This document shows, in pieces, positions 8,305 to 17,410 of a DNA stretch of 64,000 bases. The DNA is from Paenibacillus rhizovicinus (GTDB lineage: Bacteria > Bacillota > Bacilli > Paenibacillales > Paenibacillaceae): the NCBI RefSeq assembly GCF_010365285.1, contig NZ_CP048286.1, forward strand, positions 4,041,501 to 4,105,500, given 5' to 3'. Position numbers and translations under genes: made by a program. Positions within the stretch are counted from its first letter, which is position 1. Every line of letters begins with the position of its first letter. The notes beneath the pieces are model-generated. The model was not told the DNA's origin. It searched no databases and saw nothing but the letters and a program-made list of their open reading frames with translations.

Positions 8305-10176
8305 ATGGATACGACTTTTTCGCAGGCAGCCTGGCTCATTCCGCTCTTCCCGCTCGTCGCGTTCCTGCTGCTGCTGGCCTTCGGCCGTTCATCGCGAATG
8401 ATCGGCGTCACGCTCGGTTCGGTCAGTTCGCTGGCAGGACTCGTGCTCTCGGTGCTTGTCTTGATCGAGCATATGACGGACGGGACGAAGTATTATCAAT
8501 ACGCGTTCAAGTGGATCGATACGGGAAGCGTAGTCTTCAAGGCAGGCTTCGAAGTGACGAATTTGACGGCGCTGATGCTCGTCGTCGTCACTGCGGTCAG
8601 CTTCCTGGTCAACGTGTATTCCGCCGGGTATATGAAAGACGATGAACGAATTTCGGTTTTCTACGGCTATGTCGCGCTGTTCACCTTCTCCATGCTGGGG
8701 CTGGTGCTCGCCGACAATATGCTGACGCTGTATATCTTCTGGGAGCTCGTCGGCGTATGCTCCTTCCTGCTCGTCGGCTTCTGGTTCAGCAAGCCGGAAG
8801 CGAAGGCGGCAGCGAAGAAGGCGTTTATCGTCACGCGCATCGGGGATGCGGGCTTGCTGCTCGGCATTCTGCTGCTCTACTGGTACATGCCGGATCACGC
8901 GCTTGACTTCGTGCGGATCGGCAATGCATTCGAAGGCGGATCCGGCGTCATCGCGGCAAGCGTGACAACGTGGATCGCCATTCTGATCTTCGTCGGCGCG
9001 GTCGGCAAATCCGGTCAATTCCCGCTTCATGTATGGCTGCCGGACGCGATGGAAGGCCCGACGCCGATCAGCGCGCTCATCCATGCTGCGACGATGGTCG
9101 CCGCAGGCGTATACTTGGTCGCACGGACGTTTGATATCTTCCAGGCGTCGCAGGCAGCGATGGATACCGTAGCGTACATCGGCGGGTTTACCGCGATTTT
9201 CGCGGCTACCATCGGGGTGGCGCAGAACGACATCAAACGCATCCTCGCCTATTCGACGGTCAGCCAGCTGGGCTACATGATGATGGGACTAGGGCTGAAC
9301 TCCATGACGGGCGGCGTATTCCACCTGTTCACGCATGCGTTCTTCAAAGCGCTGCTCTTCCTCGGAGCGGGGAGCGTCATTCACGCCGTACATACGCAGA
9401 ACATTCAAGAGATGGGCGGCTTGGGCTCCAAGATGAAGATCACCGCCTGGACGTTCGGCATCGGCACGCTGGCGCTGTCCGGCATCCCGCCGTTCTCGGG
9501 CTTCTGGTCCAAGGATATGATTTTGAACATCGCCTATCACGAGAAACCGGTCTTGTTCGTCGTCGGCGTCGTGGCGGCGTTCTTCACGGCCTTCTACATG
9601 TCGCGCCTTTTCTTCCTCGTCTTTACGGGCAAGCCCAAAGGTCATGCGCAAGTCCATGAGTCGCCTTCTTCGATGACGATTCCGCTGATCGTGCTTGCCG
9701 TGCTGGCGGTCGTCGCCGGATTCGTGCAAACACCGTGGAACGATACGCTCGGCACGTGGCTGACGGACGGGGCGGAGCAGGAGAACGGCGGCGGCGGTCT
9801 GGTCATGGTCATCTCCGCGGCAGTAGGTTTGCTCGGCTTGTATCTGGGCTGGCTCGTCTTCGTCAAAGGCATGATCTCGCGTGATTTCATTTCTTCGCGG
9901 GCGCCATGGCTCGTGAAGCTGTTGGAACGAAAATATTATATCGACGAGCTGTACGATCTGATCATCGTGCGTCCGCTCCGTTCGGTCGGCGGGCTGCTCA
10001 ATGCCGTTGACGATTATATCGTGGACGGCCTGGTACGCGCGGCTGGCGGAGCGGCGGTACTGCTTGGCAGAGGCGGCACGCGCATGCAGAACGGTCAATT
10101 GCAAACCTATGGCCTTATCACCGTGTTCGGGCTCGTTATCCTAATCGCGGCGGTCGCCTTAAGGAGGTTCTGGTAA
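8305..10176 (+). CDS. nuoL: NADH-quinone oxidoreductase subunit L
   Basis: A 623-residue antiporter-like proton-pumping subunit with about 14-16 hydrophobic segments. It contains the Proton_antipo core with WLPDAMEGPTPISALIHAATMVAAGVYL (near residues 246-273) and HAFFKALLFLGAGSVIHA. The C-terminal part (from about 500) fits the lateral helix and the last transmembrane segments. AGGAGG precedes the ATG by 8 bp. Its TAA overlaps the nuoM ATG by one base. Confidence 0.96.
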   Translation: MDTTFSQAAWLIPLFPLVAFLLLLAFGRSSRMIGVTLGSVSSLAGLVLSVLVLIEHMTDGTKYYQYAFKWIDTGSVVFKAGFEVTNLTALMLVVVTAVSFLVNVYSAGYMKDDERISVFYGYVALFTFSMLGLVLADNMLTLYIFWELVGVCSFLLVGFWFSKPEAKAAAKKAFIVTRIGDAGLLLGILLLYWYMPDHALDFVRIGNAFEGGSGVIAASVTTWIAILIFVGAVGKSGQFPLHVWLPDAMEGPTPISALIHAATMVAAGVYLVARTFDIFQASQAAMDTVAYIGGFTAIFAATIGVAQNDIKRILAYSTVSQLGYMMMGLGLNSMTGGVFHLFTHAFFKALLFLGAGSVIHAVHTQNIQEMGGLGSKMKITAWTFGIGTLALSGIPPFSGFWSKDMILNIAYHEKPVLFVVGVVAAFFTAFYMSRLFFLVFTGKPKGHAQVHESPSSMTIPLIVLAVLAVVAGFVQTPWNDTLGTWLTDGAEQENGGGGLVMVISAAVGLLGLYLGWLVFVKGMISRDFISSRAPWLVKLLERKYYIDELYDLIIVRPLRSVGGLLNAVDDYIVDGLVRAAGGAAVLLGRGGTRMQNGQLQTYGLITVFGLVILIAAVALRRFW

Positions 10177-11804
10177 TGCTCGCGGATCTTCCGATATTAT
10201 CGATGATTACGTTCTCGCCGCTGCTCGGCCTGCTCGTGCTGTTGTTTCTGCCGAAGCAGCGAAGCCGCTGGATCAAAATAACCGCGATCACGGCAACGGT
10301 TCTTCCGCTTCTGCTGTCGCTCTGGCTGTATGCGGACTATGACAGCGTCAAGGGCGGCAAAGCGTACGAGGAAACGGCGACCTGGCTGTCGACATCGCTG
10401 AATAAAGAGGCTGTCGGCGATGTCAGCTCCTACACGCTGCAAATGCAATACCATATGGGCGTGGACGGTTTATCCATGCCGCTGCTTCTCTTGACGACCA
10501 TCGTCGGCGTTATGGCCGCGCTGGCTTCCGTCCATATCAAGAAGCGGTGGAAGGCGTTCTACATTTGGTTCCTGCTGCTGGAGGTCGGCATGATCGGCGT
10601 TTTCCTGGCGCGGGACGTGTTCCTCTTCTTCGTTTTCTTCGAAATGACGCTCATCCCGATGTTCTTCTTAATCGGCATCTGGGGTTATATGAACCGCGAG
10701 CAGGCAGCGAACAAGTTTCTGCTCTACAACGGAATCGGATCTGCGATCATGCTGCTGGCGTTCGTCCTGCTTGTAGCCACGGCCGGCTTTAGAGCCGATC
10801 AACAGCCGGAACTGCAGCAGACGCATCTGTCCTACAGCGGAAGCTACGAAGTGATCAGCTCCAATCTCGCGGACAAGGATGCTTACGTCAATATGCCGCA
10901 GTTGTCGCAGGGCTCGGATAACCCGCTCTATCTGTCCGACCGCATGCACTGGGTCATTTATCTGCTGCTGCTGATCGCATTCGGCATCAAGCTGCCTATC
11001 TTCCCGTTCCATACGTGGATGTTGAAGGTGCATGCGGAGGCGCCTCCGTCCGTCGTCATGATTCACTCCGGCGTGCTGCTTAAGATGGGGGCCTATGGCC
11101 TGCTGCGGTTCGGGGTCTTCATGTTCCCGGGGGAGACGAAGGACTGGGCGACGGTGCTGGCCATACTCGGCGTCATTAATATTCTGTACGGCGCGGTGCT
11201 CGCGCTCGTTCAGAAGGAGTTCAAGCTCGTGCTGGCCTACTCTTCCATCAGTCATATGGGCATCGTGCTGCTCGGGATCGCCTCGCTGAACGAGGTAGGG
11301 CTGCATGGCGCGATCATTCAGCTCGTCTCGCACGGATTCATATCCGCGCTGCTCTTCTTGATCGTCGGCAGCATCCACGAACGCACGGGCTCGACGGAGC
11401 TGAAGGACCTGGGCGGGCTTGCCCGGAGCATGCCGTTCTTAAGCGGCGTCCTGCTGGCTGCGGGGATGGCGTCGCTGGGGCTGCCGGGCTTGTCCGGCTT
11501 CGTCGGCGAGTTCCTCTCGCTGCTCGGATTGTTCGACTCCATGCGGGTCCTTACGGGCATCGCCGTCCTGGGCGTTATCTTAACGGCGGTCTATGTACTC
11601 CGAAGCGTGCTGGGCATCACGTTCGGTACCATGCCGGAACGGTTCGGGGCTTTGCGGGACGTTCGGCTCGTGGAAGCGGTGCCGATGATCACGCTGCTGG
11701 CCTTCATCGTGCTGATCGGGGTATATCCGGCCGTATTGACGGATCCGATGAAGCACGGCTTCGACTCGCTGCTGCAGCAGCTATCTGATAAGGCGGGGAG
11801 GTAG
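10176..11804 (+). CDS. nuoM: NADH-quinone oxidoreductase subunit M
   Basis: A 542-residue antiporter-like proton-pumping subunit. Family features include FFEMTLIPMFFLIGIWG, with the conserved helix-5 Glu, and KLPIFPFHTWMLKVHAEAPPSVVMIHSGVLLKMGAYGLLR. A hydrophilic loop near residues 205-255 (DQQPELQQTHLSYSGSYEV and onwards) is longer than I would expect. The gene overlaps nuoL by one base and is followed 5 bp later by nuoN. Confidence 0.96.
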   Translation: MLADLPILSMITFSPLLGLLVLLFLPKQRSRWIKITAITATVLPLLLSLWLYADYDSVKGGKAYEETATWLSTSLNKEAVGDVSSYTLQMQYHMGVDGLSMPLLLLTTIVGVMAALASVHIKKRWKAFYIWFLLLEVGMIGVFLARDVFLFFVFFEMTLIPMFFLIGIWGYMNREQAANKFLLYNGIGSAIMLLAFVLLVATAGFRADQQPELQQTHLSYSGSYEVISSNLADKDAYVNMPQLSQGSDNPLYLSDRMHWVIYLLLLIAFGIKLPIFPFHTWMLKVHAEAPPSVVMIHSGVLLKMGAYGLLRFGVFMFPGETKDWATVLAILGVINILYGAVLALVQKEFKLVLAYSSISHMGIVLLGIASLNEVGLHGAIIQLVSHGFISALLFLIVGSIHERTGSTELKDLGGLARSMPFLSGVLLAAGMASLGLPGLSGFVGEFLSLLGLFDSMRVLTGIAVLGVILTAVYVLRSVLGITFGTMPERFGALRDVRLVEAVPMITLLAFIVLIGVYPAVLTDPMKHGFDSLLQQLSDKAGR

Positions 11805-11809
11805 GAACG

Positions 11810-13372
11810 ATGGACGCTGCACAACAACTGCAGTCACTCACTTGGAGCGATGCGGCCTATCTCGCCCCGGAATGGATTTTGATCGTAAGCATGATCGCGC
11901 TGGCGGTGCTGGACTTGTTCCTGCCGCGCCGTGCGATAACGGGCTGGCTGACGCTCGCCGGACTGCTGGTTTCGCTCGGAGCCGTCATTTATCGCTTGAT
12001 CGATCTTGCGAATGCGGCGCCGCAGATGAACGCGAATGGGCAGCTGGCAAGCGCCGCCATACGAATTATGGCGGACAGCTACCGCATCGACTATTTCTCC
12101 AGTCTAATGAAGATCGTGTTCCTCGTGGCGACCGCGCTGATCGTGCTGATGAGCCTCGGCACGGTGAAACGGTCGGACATTCCGGACCGGGGAGAATTCT
12201 ATTACTTGCTGCTGCCGGCCGTATGCGGCGCGATGATCATGGCATCCTCCGGCGACATGATTACGCTGTATATCGGACTCGAGCTGCTCAGCATCACCAC
12301 CTACGTGCTCGTCGGCATTCGCAAGCATGCCGTGCAGTCGACCGAGGCGGCTTTCAAATACGTGGTAACGGGCGGAATATCCTCCGCGCTGCTGCTGTTC
12401 GGGATGTCTTACTTGTACGGCATCACGGGAGCGACCAACTTGGGAGCGATCGCCGAGGGCATCAAGACGCACGGCATTGATTATCCGGCCATGCTGTATG
12501 TCGCGTTCTTCTTCATTATCGCGGGCTTGGGCATCAAAATCGCGGCTGCTCCGTTCCATTACTGGGCGACGGACGTCTACCAAGGCGCGCCGACGCCGAT
12601 TACCGCTTTCCTCGCGGTCGTATCGAAAGGCGCAGCTTTCGCCGTCATTTTCCGAATCGTCTACAATTTGGCATTCTATGCTTCTTCGCCGGGGAAACCG
12701 GTCACGCAAGACGTCTTCCTCGTCCTGCTCATATTGGCTGCCGCTGCGATGCTGATCGGTTCCACCATGGCGCTGCGGCAATTCAACGTCAAACGGCTGT
12801 TCGCGCTGTCAGGCGTCGCCAATGCGGGGTACATGCTCGTTCCGGTGGGCTTATCGATCAAAGGGATGCATTACTCCGGCGTCGGCGAATTCATCTTCTA
12901 TCTGGCGGTCTATCTGCTAATGACGATCGGTGCGCTTTCGGTCGTCGCCGTCATTTCTAAATCCGCAGGGCACGAAGAGGTCGGCGGCTTTGCCGGCTTG
13001 TATTACAGGGCTCCGTGGACGGCGATCGCGATGATCGTCTTCGTGCTTTCCCTGGCCGGACTGCCGATTACGGGCGGATTCTTCGGGAAGCTGTTCATCT
13101 TGCTCGGAGCAGCGCAGTCCAAGGACTACTGGATCGCGGCCGTCATGGTCGTCAGCAGCGTCATTTCGTACTACTTCTACTTCGGTCTGATCCGCCAAAT
13201 GTTCATGCGTTCCACGAGCGATGCGGACGTGCACGTACCGGTAACGAGCGGCATCGTCATCTGGCTGTGCGCGCTCGCGACGGTCGCGCTCGGCATCGTG
13301 CCAGGACCGGTGCTGGACTGGATCAACAGCCATTTCTCGCTCATGAACGATCTGTTCATTCCTTTTCAATAG
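11810..13372 (+). CDS. nuoN: NADH-quinone oxidoreductase subunit N
   Basis: A 520-residue antiporter-like proton-pumping subunit and the last gene of the operon. The core segment IAAAPFHYWATDVYQGAPTPITAFLAVVSKGAAFAV is characteristic, and the N-terminal GLELLSITTYVLVG holds the expected buried Glu. A strong terminator begins 27 bp after the stop. Confidence 0.96.
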   Translation: MDAAQQLQSLTWSDAAYLAPEWILIVSMIALAVLDLFLPRRAITGWLTLAGLLVSLGAVIYRLIDLANAAPQMNANGQLASAAIRIMADSYRIDYFSSLMKIVFLVATALIVLMSLGTVKRSDIPDRGEFYYLLLPAVCGAMIMASSGDMITLYIGLELLSITTYVLVGIRKHAVQSTEAAFKYVVTGGISSALLLFGMSYLYGITGATNLGAIAEGIKTHGIDYPAMLYVAFFFIIAGLGIKIAAAPFHYWATDVYQGAPTPITAFLAVVSKGAAFAVIFRIVYNLAFYASSPGKPVTQDVFLVLLILAAAAMLIGSTMALRQFNVKRLFALSGVANAGYMLVPVGLSIKGMHYSGVGEFIFYLAVYLLMTIGALSVVAVISKSAGHEEVGGFAGLYYRAPWTAIAMIVFVLSLAGLPITGGFFGKLFILLGAAQSKDYWIAAVMVVSSVISYYFYFGLIRQMFMRSTSDADVHVPVTSGIVIWLCALATVALGIVPGPVLDWINSHFSLMNDLFIPFQ

Positions 13373-13398
13373 TCCAACGGCCAAAGCATCTCTTGAAG

Positions 13399-13440
13399 CC
13401 TCCAGCCTCGATCGCCATCGGGGACTGGAGGTTATTTTTA
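13399..13440 (+). terminator. Terminator of the nuo operon
   Basis: CCTCCAGCCTCGAT (13399-13412) pairs with ATCGGGGACTGGAGG (13417-13431), with one bulged A and one G-T pair, followed by TTATTTTTA. This is a strong intrinsic terminator. The remaining DNA to 13655 shows no gene or clear signal. Confidence 0.85.
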
Positions 13441-13655
13441 TGCGTGCGCGGCAATAAGATTATATGCTCCGGCCATCGAGCGTTCATACAATCTTCAAGC
13501 GTAAGTAAGCGGGCAGGCGCATATTTATCGATGTACTTGAAGCGGTAACCGGGACAATTGGCCTGTTTCACGCGAATTCAATAATTTGTCAAAAGGAAAT
13601 CGGGGGTCCGGAAGCGAACAGTTTCAGATACCAAATTGCAGGTTAAAGGCAGATT

Positions 13656-14190
13656 ATGATGAACAATAGCCATTGGAAAGCGAGATCCACGACCATATCA
13701 TCCGATCCGAACTCCGTGCCTCGCGAGAGCTATTCCGTCATGCCCGGGGATAGCGGGAACCGCGCCCGGGTACCCTGCGGCGAAAGCGTGGAAGCGGAAG
13801 GCCCGCCACGCAGCCGCGCATGCGAAGAGAAGACATATGGGTGGCAAGGTCCAGGAAGTGAAGAGCTGCAGCGTCAAGGAAACGAAGAAGAGGCAGATGC
13901 GCTGCATCGGCATGGCAGTGAAGGGTCGCAGCGTCCAAGAGACAAAGCAGAGGCAGATGCGCTGCATCGGCAAGCAAGCGAAGAAGCGGCTGCTATGCCG
14001 CGCAGCCGTGAAACCCGCGCGGGCAGGGCAAAGGCGGCTTTGTCGCCCGCCGCGCCCCTGCTGCGCCTCGCGCTGCACGCCGGGCTCGCAGCGCTGCTGC
14101 TCGCGGGCGCCCCTGCGGAGGCGGCTTCGCTCGCCGCAGGGGCCGCTCCCGCGGCCCCGCCGCCTGCGGCGGCCGTGGCAGGCCGGCAGC
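13656..14190 (+). pseudogene. Out-of-frame N-terminal part of the SLH protease (signal peptide)
   Basis: Frame 3 runs open from the ATG at 13656. At about 13995 (MPRSRETRAGRAKAALS) it enters a classical signal peptide: a basic start, then LLRLALHAGLAALLLAGAPAEA, then an Ala/Pro-rich mature start. The reading sense is lost near 14180, after which frame 2 carries sensible sequence (DEPQTWLIKWRDPAQ) leading into the S8 protease. A single missing base near 14181-14186 would join signal peptide and protease. The part before 13995 is repeat-rich and charged and may be leader rather than protein; the ATG at 13995 is an attractive start but has only a weak ribosome site. Whether this is a real frameshift or a sequence error in GC-rich DNA cannot be told from here. 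Confidence 0.55.
13861..13980 (+). repeat. 60-bp tandem duplication upstream of the protease signal peptide
   Basis: Units 13861-13920 and 13921-13980 share a long identical core starting AGGCAGATGC (13891 and 13951), with about a third of the remaining positions changed. Because 60 is divisible by three, the reading frame is kept (each copy encodes EADALHR). Confidence 0.8.
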
Positions 14191-14293
14191 GCCGCCTGCC
14201 CAAGACGCCGCCTCCGGCGGCCAGGATGAGCCGCAAACCTGGCTCATCAAATGGCGCGACCCCGCGCAGGCGAAGCCTCTGCGCGGCACGCGC

Positions 14294-16936
14294 GTGCTCC
14301 GCCGCCTATCGCTCCCGGCGGCGGCGGTGGACGTCGTCCGCCCCGCCGATTCCGGGGCGGACACGGCCGAGTGGCTTCTCCGGCTGCAGAACACGCCGGA
14401 GATCGCCTACGTGGAGCCGGTCGGCCGCGTGCAGATGCTGGCGGCCGAACCGGCGAGCAATGACCCGGAACTGCCGAAGCAGCAGTTCCTGAACCAGATC
14501 GGCGCCAAGCAGGCGTGGACGAAGGTCCGCGATCAGAAGGACATCACGATCGCGCTGATCGACACCGGCGTCGACCTCAATCATCCCGATCTCAAAGACA
14601 ACCTCGTGCCCGGTACCAATCTGGTTGCTCCGGGCAAGCCGCCGGAGGACGACAACGGCCATGGAACCGAAGTGGCCGGCGTCATTGCGGGCGAAGGAAA
14701 CAACAAGCTGGGCATTGCCGGCATTCTCTGGCATGCCAAAATCATGCCCGTCAAAGCGCTGGACGCCGATGGCTACGGCGACGAGGAACGCCTTGGCGAA
14801 GCCATTACCTATGCCGTCGACCATGGCGCGCGGATTGTAGTGCTTTCCGTTGGCCTGTATCGCTACTCGCCTTATTTGAAAGACATCGCCACGTATGCCG
14901 AGTCCAAAGGCGCATTGCTCGTTGCGGCAAGCGGCAACGACGGAGAAGTGCTGGGGGACAAAGCGAAGGTGAAGTATCCCGCCGCTTTTCCGACCGTCAT
15001 GGCGGTAGCCGGCGCGACGCCCGGGGGCAGTCCCGAGACCCGGTCCAATGCCGGACCGGAAATCGATCTTGCCGCCCCCTGGCGCGTATATACGACGGCG
15101 CTTGGCGGAGGCTATACGCAGGAGGAAGGTACGTCGATGGCAGCGCCGCAGGTGGCGGCTGCGGCTGCGCTCGTCTGGGCCGTGCATCCCGAATACAAGC
15201 CTTACCAGATTCGGGGTCTGCTTCGCCAGACGGCGCAGGATATCGGCAACCCGGGCTTCGATAACGCGAGCGGATACGGACTGCTGCAGATCGACAAGGC
15301 CGTCACCGCGTCGCTGCAGGCCGACAGCTTCGAACCGAATAACAGCCGGCAGTCGGCGAAGCTTTTTCCGCTCGACACGAAGATTGCGGCTGAGCTGTCC
15401 GGCAGCGCGGATGCCGACTGGTACCGCATAGAAGCCCCGTACGACGGTACGGTTTCCATCCAGGTTCAAAGTCTGCCGGCCGCAGGGGAGAGCGTCCCGA
15501 CGCTCGAGCTGACCCATGGCGGCGATACGTCCGACCAAAGCGTAAAACAAACGAAACTAAGCAACCAAACGGTGGAGTGGCACGTTAAGAAAGGGAGAAA
15601 CGATTTCGAGGTGCGTTTATTCAATAGAAGCAGCAAGCAGAAGATGGCTTATTTGCTGACTTCCTCGTTCCAGATCGCGCCGGATGCTTACGAAATGAAC
15701 GATAAGCAATACCAGGCGTTTACTTTACAGCCCAAATCGCAGCAAATCGTCGGCAACTTTCACCAGACCGGCGACCAGGATTGGTATGCGATTCATTTTG
15801 AGACCGGCGGTACGCTGAAGCTGTCCGTGACGACCGATTCCGCCCGTATGGACCCTGCGCTGGCGTACCAGCGGCAGGGCGGCACGCTGCTGGAAGAAGA
15901 CGCGAACAGCGAAGGGGAAGGCGAGGCCACGGAGCCGATCGACATCTCGCCGGGCACTTACTACATTCGTATGCGCAATGCGATGTCGGCGCAGGCCAGT
16001 TCGACGGCATCGCAATATAAGCTGAACTTGCAATTCATTACGCGGTACGCCGATCCAAACGAGCCTAATGACAAATCGTACGAGGCAACCGGCGTTTCGC
16101 CGGGCGCCCGCTACTCCGGCGTCATTGGCGTACAGGGAGATGTAGATTGGTACCAGGTGAGGCTTGCCGCGGCCAGCATGGTCACCGTGCAGTTGAGCGG
16201 CATTCCCGCGGGCATATCGATGAAAGCAGAAGTGTTCGACAAACGTCAGAAGCAGGTAACATCGATGAAGTCGGCTCCGAGCGCTTCGGCCGTCGCCAAG
16301 GAACAGCGGCTGGAAGCCGGGCTTTATTACATCAAGGTGACCGCAAGCGCCGCCTTCGATAAGCAATATTACGGCCTGCAGGTAAAAGCGGAGACGCTGG
16401 TGGCCGGCTTCCGGGATATTGACGGCCATTGGGCGGAGTCGGCGATCGTGGCGTTGAACAAGAAGGGCATCGTCGGCGGCAGCGGCAACTACCGCTTTAA
16501 CCCGGACCAAAGTATCTCGCGGGCGGAGACCGTTTCCATGCTCGCGAGGGCGATCAAGCCTCAAGGAAGCGCGTCGAAGGTGAAATTCAATGACGTGTCT
16601 GCTAGTCACTGGGCATATGCGTCCATCGTGAACGCGGCGGGGGCTGGCTGGATCGGCGGTTATCCTGGCGGCGGCTTCGGCCCGGGACGTCCCGTAACCA
16701 GGGAAGAAATGACCGTCATCCTGCTGCGGGCGTTGCATGTGCAGAGCGTGCGTCCGACGGCGGCGGCGTTCAACGACGTACCGGCCAACCGCTGGTCCGC
16801 GCCTGCCATTTGGACAGCTGCGCACAAAGGCCTCATGGGAGGATATTCGGACAATCGCTTCGAACCGGAGCGCCCGGCCACCCGGGCCGAGTTTGCTTCT
16901 GTGCTGCTGCGTGCGCTTAATGCGAATTTAGGATAG
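14294..16936 (+). CDS. Subtilisin-like S8 protease with PPC domains and three SLH domains
   Basis: An 880-residue coordinate set from the first in-frame ATG; the real protein should begin upstream through the frameshifted signal peptide. The catalytic triad is intact: Asp90 in ALIDTGVDLNHPDL, His123 in NGHGTEVAGV and Ser281 in GTSMAAPQVA, with the oxyanion Asn215 in SGND. A propeptide-like stretch precedes the domain. Residues about 345-675 form three beta-rich pre-peptidase C-terminal (PPC) type modules, each with FEPNNS, YEMNDK or NEPNDK followed by D-DWY. Residues about 690-880 are three SLH domains (DIDGHWAESAI, DVSASHWAYASI, DVPANRWSAPAI), which should bind pyruvylated wall polysaccharide. 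It is therefore a cell-surface protease, if the 5' end is functional. DUF1146 follows 14 bp downstream. Confidence 0.85.
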   Translation: MLRRLSLPAAAVDVVRPADSGADTAEWLLRLQNTPEIAYVEPVGRVQMLAAEPASNDPELPKQQFLNQIGAKQAWTKVRDQKDITIALIDTGVDLNHPDLKDNLVPGTNLVAPGKPPEDDNGHGTEVAGVIAGEGNNKLGIAGILWHAKIMPVKALDADGYGDEERLGEAITYAVDHGARIVVLSVGLYRYSPYLKDIATYAESKGALLVAASGNDGEVLGDKAKVKYPAAFPTVMAVAGATPGGSPETRSNAGPEIDLAAPWRVYTTALGGGYTQEEGTSMAAPQVAAAAALVWAVHPEYKPYQIRGLLRQTAQDIGNPGFDNASGYGLLQIDKAVTASLQADSFEPNNSRQSAKLFPLDTKIAAELSGSADADWYRIEAPYDGTVSIQVQSLPAAGESVPTLELTHGGDTSDQSVKQTKLSNQTVEWHVKKGRNDFEVRLFNRSSKQKMAYLLTSSFQIAPDAYEMNDKQYQAFTLQPKSQQIVGNFHQTGDQDWYAIHFETGGTLKLSVTTDSARMDPALAYQRQGGTLLEEDANSEGEGEATEPIDISPGTYYIRMRNAMSAQASSTASQYKLNLQFITRYADPNEPNDKSYEATGVSPGARYSGVIGVQGDVDWYQVRLAAASMVTVQLSGIPAGISMKAEVFDKRQKQVTSMKSAPSASAVAKEQRLEAGLYYIKVTASAAFDKQYYGLQVKAETLVAGFRDIDGHWAESAIVALNKKGIVGGSGNYRFNPDQSISRAETVSMLARAIKPQGSASKVKFNDVSASHWAYASIVNAAGAGWIGGYPGGGFGPGRPVTREEMTVILLRALHVQSVRPTAAAFNDVPANRWSAPAIWTAAHKGLMGGYSDNRFEPERPATRAEFASVLLRALNANLG

Positions 16937-16950
16937 GGAGTCAATGGAAA

Positions 16951-17196
16951 ATGGATCAAGTCGCCTCATCGGCCGGCATGCATGCTTTAATGTCGATCGT
17001 CATCGAATTGTTCAGCATCGCGCTCGCCTGGATCGTCATTCAGGAAATTAAATGGGATGCTATCATGAAACGACCTCGCGGCCCTCAAGTCCGTTTGGTG
17101 CAGATCGTGCTGTCCATCGTGCTGGGTCACGGTTTTGCTTCTTTCGTCCTGGCTTACTGGAACTGGTCGGGGCTGCTCAGGGGCATTGTCGAATAA
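16951..17196 (+). CDS. DUF1146 (YwzB-like) small membrane protein
   Basis: An 81-residue protein with two hydrophobic helices (about 10-30 and 48-70) separated by the basic loop MKRPRGPQVR. It matches the YwzB/DUF1146 family, which sits next to murA and spoIID in Bacillales. The function is unknown. AGGGAG at 16935-16940 supports the ATG at 16951. Confidence 0.85.
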   Translation: MDQVASSAGMHALMSIVIELFSIALAWIVIQEIKWDAIMKRPRGPQVRLVQIVLSIVLGHGFASFVLAYWNWSGLLRGIVE

Positions 17197-17300
17197 CAAC
17201 CCGGAAACATGTTAACAATGGGTAATAGGTGACGGTACGAAACACGAAATCGCTTGCGAATGATATAAAATGCCGCTTTTTGGCAGGCGTAAAATAACGC

Positions 17301-17330
17301 TTGTCGATTCTTGTAAGCGGATGGTAAGAT
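17301..17330 (+). promoter_or_regulatory. Candidate sigma-A promoter of murA
   Basis: TTGTCG (17301-17306), an 18-bp spacer, then TAAGAT (17325-17330). It lies 80 bp before the murA start and is the best match in the gap. Confidence 0.45.
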
Positions 17331-17410
17331 GTAGTTTGGGTATGAGGTGGGGTACCATTTCTTCCTATGTTAGGTTAAAGAATCTACTGCACGCGGAGGG
17401 AAACCTTAAG

